Source: Cunninghamella blakesleeana
Taxonomy: Eukaryota > Mucoromycota > Mucoromycetes > Mucorales > Cunninghamellaceae
Assembly (NCBI GenBank): GCA_017871115.1
Contig: JAFCIZ010000006.1
Coordinates: 4,216,001 to 4,280,000 of the forward strand
DNA: 64,000 nucleotides
Direction of reading: 5' to 3'
Made by a program: the position numbers and the translations under genes. Under the pieces are notes generated by a model. It saw only the letters and a program-made list of their open reading frames with translations, was not told the origin of the DNA and did not search any database. Positions 63,063-64,000 of the stretch are shown here, piece after piece (the stretch's first letter is position 1; each line of letters starts with the position of its first letter).

Positions 63063-64000
63063 TAATGAGAATAATTATAATATTTTTTTATAAACAAGAA
63101 AAAAGAAAAGAAAAAGCGTTAACTTTACTCATCACCAGTTTTTGCAAATTGATAATAGGGAGCGTTGGGGCATTCTTCGTAATACTTCTTGGCGCCAATT
63201 GCTTTTCTAGTGGAAGTTGAATTAAGAAAAGTGATATATGTTCCGGGGATTTCTTCAGTTGTTCGGATATCATAATAGCTACGTTGACTATTATCATATA
63301 TAGAACTCAACTCATTACAATAATTATCAGCAAAAATGCAATCTTCATTGGTACCAGTTGCATAACACTTTTTAGCTAAAAAAAAAAAAAAAATTAATTC
63401 ATCTTTCTACCTATTGACCCACCCATACTAAACTATAAATATATGCATATATATATCCAATAAAACTTACTTAGTTCAACACATTTTGGTGTACGTTTTT
63501 TCATCAATTGACAATCAGTCTTATTCAATACAGGACCATCTAAATTGGATTATTATTATTATTATTATTTAAAAAAAAGATACGTTCATATATGAGTTAA
63601 TGATCATAAATAAATAAATAGTTTTTTTTTAAAAAAAAAGATTCACTTACAACTGGAATCACATGCCATTTTTTCATAATATTGTCTACGTGAAATAATA
63701 ATAATTTTAACATCCATTCAACATGAAATCATTGAACAAGCTATAAATGCACTTACGATTGAATTAAAGGATCTGTCCAACCATTACCGATTCCAATGGA
63801 TTTCAAGTTAATAATATGATTCTTTGTATGTTTAGCCTTAAGATTTTGCTCAAGAATATAATTAGCAAAAACAGGAATATAATGACCACCGTAAGATTCA
63901 CTATTATTTAAAAAGGAAAAAACATTCATATTAGTAAATATATATATATGTATTTATTTACGATTTTTAACTATATATATTTTTAAGGTACCCATAGAAA
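62594..64000 (-). CDS. Serine carboxypeptidase (S10, carboxypeptidase Y-like), C-terminal part
   Basis: Exons in the window: 63992..64000 (partial), 63757..63900, 63651..63685, 63471..63539, 63129..63375, 62925..63018, 62594..62821; the N-terminus lies past 64000. The catalytic triad is present: Ser in [12 protein letters not shown], Asp in [13 protein letters not shown], and His in [13 protein letters not shown] (Glu replaces the usual Met of GHMVP). The insertion region is Cys-rich ([43 protein letters not shown]), consistent with the disulphides of this family. Such enzymes remove C-terminal residues in the vacuole or are secreted. The exons are short and all junctions keep frame. Vacuolar versus secreted cannot be decided without the N-terminus. 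Confidence 0.95.

Overview
The window is nuclear DNA of an AT-rich, intron-dense fungus. About three quarters of the bases are A or T. Genes are cut by many short GT-AG introns (mostly 60-330 bp) with T/A-rich acceptors, and poly-A, poly-T, (AT)n and (ATT)n tracts fill introns and spacers. Protein content is fungal (Fur1-type uracil phosphoribosyltransferase, Hal4/Sat4-like kinase, Yrb2, Edc3). The intron density and an EBP-type sterol isomerase suggest an early-diverging (zygomycete, Mucoromycota-like) lineage. That placement is inference.

Layout, left to right: first exon of an importin-beta family gene (-); CCT7 (-); Yrb2-like Ran-binding protein (+); a 23-exon THADA/Trm732 gene (+); a NUDT15-like Nudix hydrolase (-); a PPPDE-thioredoxin-PUL protein (-); VPS18 (-); EDC3 (+); uracil phosphoribosyltransferase (-); a mucin-like single-pass membrane protein (+); a small secreted protein (+); a RING-CH membrane ubiquitin ligase (+); ribosomal protein uS3 (-); CCT6 (-); a decayed copy of the small secreted protein family (-); a secreted low-complexity protein (-); ACSF3-like acyl/malonyl-CoA synthetase (-); a 3-ketoacyl-ACP synthase (-); a small multi-pass membrane protein (+); a Hal4-like kinase (+); a small thioredoxin-like protein (-); EBP-type sterol isomerase (+); and the 3' part of a serine carboxypeptidase (-). 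I joined exons by hand using homology and reading phase; every multi-exon model below keeps an open frame across its junctions.

Most genes are unrelated housekeeping genes. Two contexts suggest function. The ACSF3-like and ketoacyl synthase genes are tandem neighbours about 0.3 kb apart and could supply and use malonyl units in mitochondrial type II fatty acid synthesis. The region 35-49 kb holds surface or secreted proteins plus a pseudogene of one of them and transposase-like fragments, so it looks like the accessory part of the window. I found no rRNA, convincing tRNA, CRISPR array or intact mobile element, and no clear multi-gene novel system. The best leads are the mitochondrial lipid gene pair, introns placed just after (or inside) start codons, the secreted-family pseudogene, and several coding-like fragments in long spacers.
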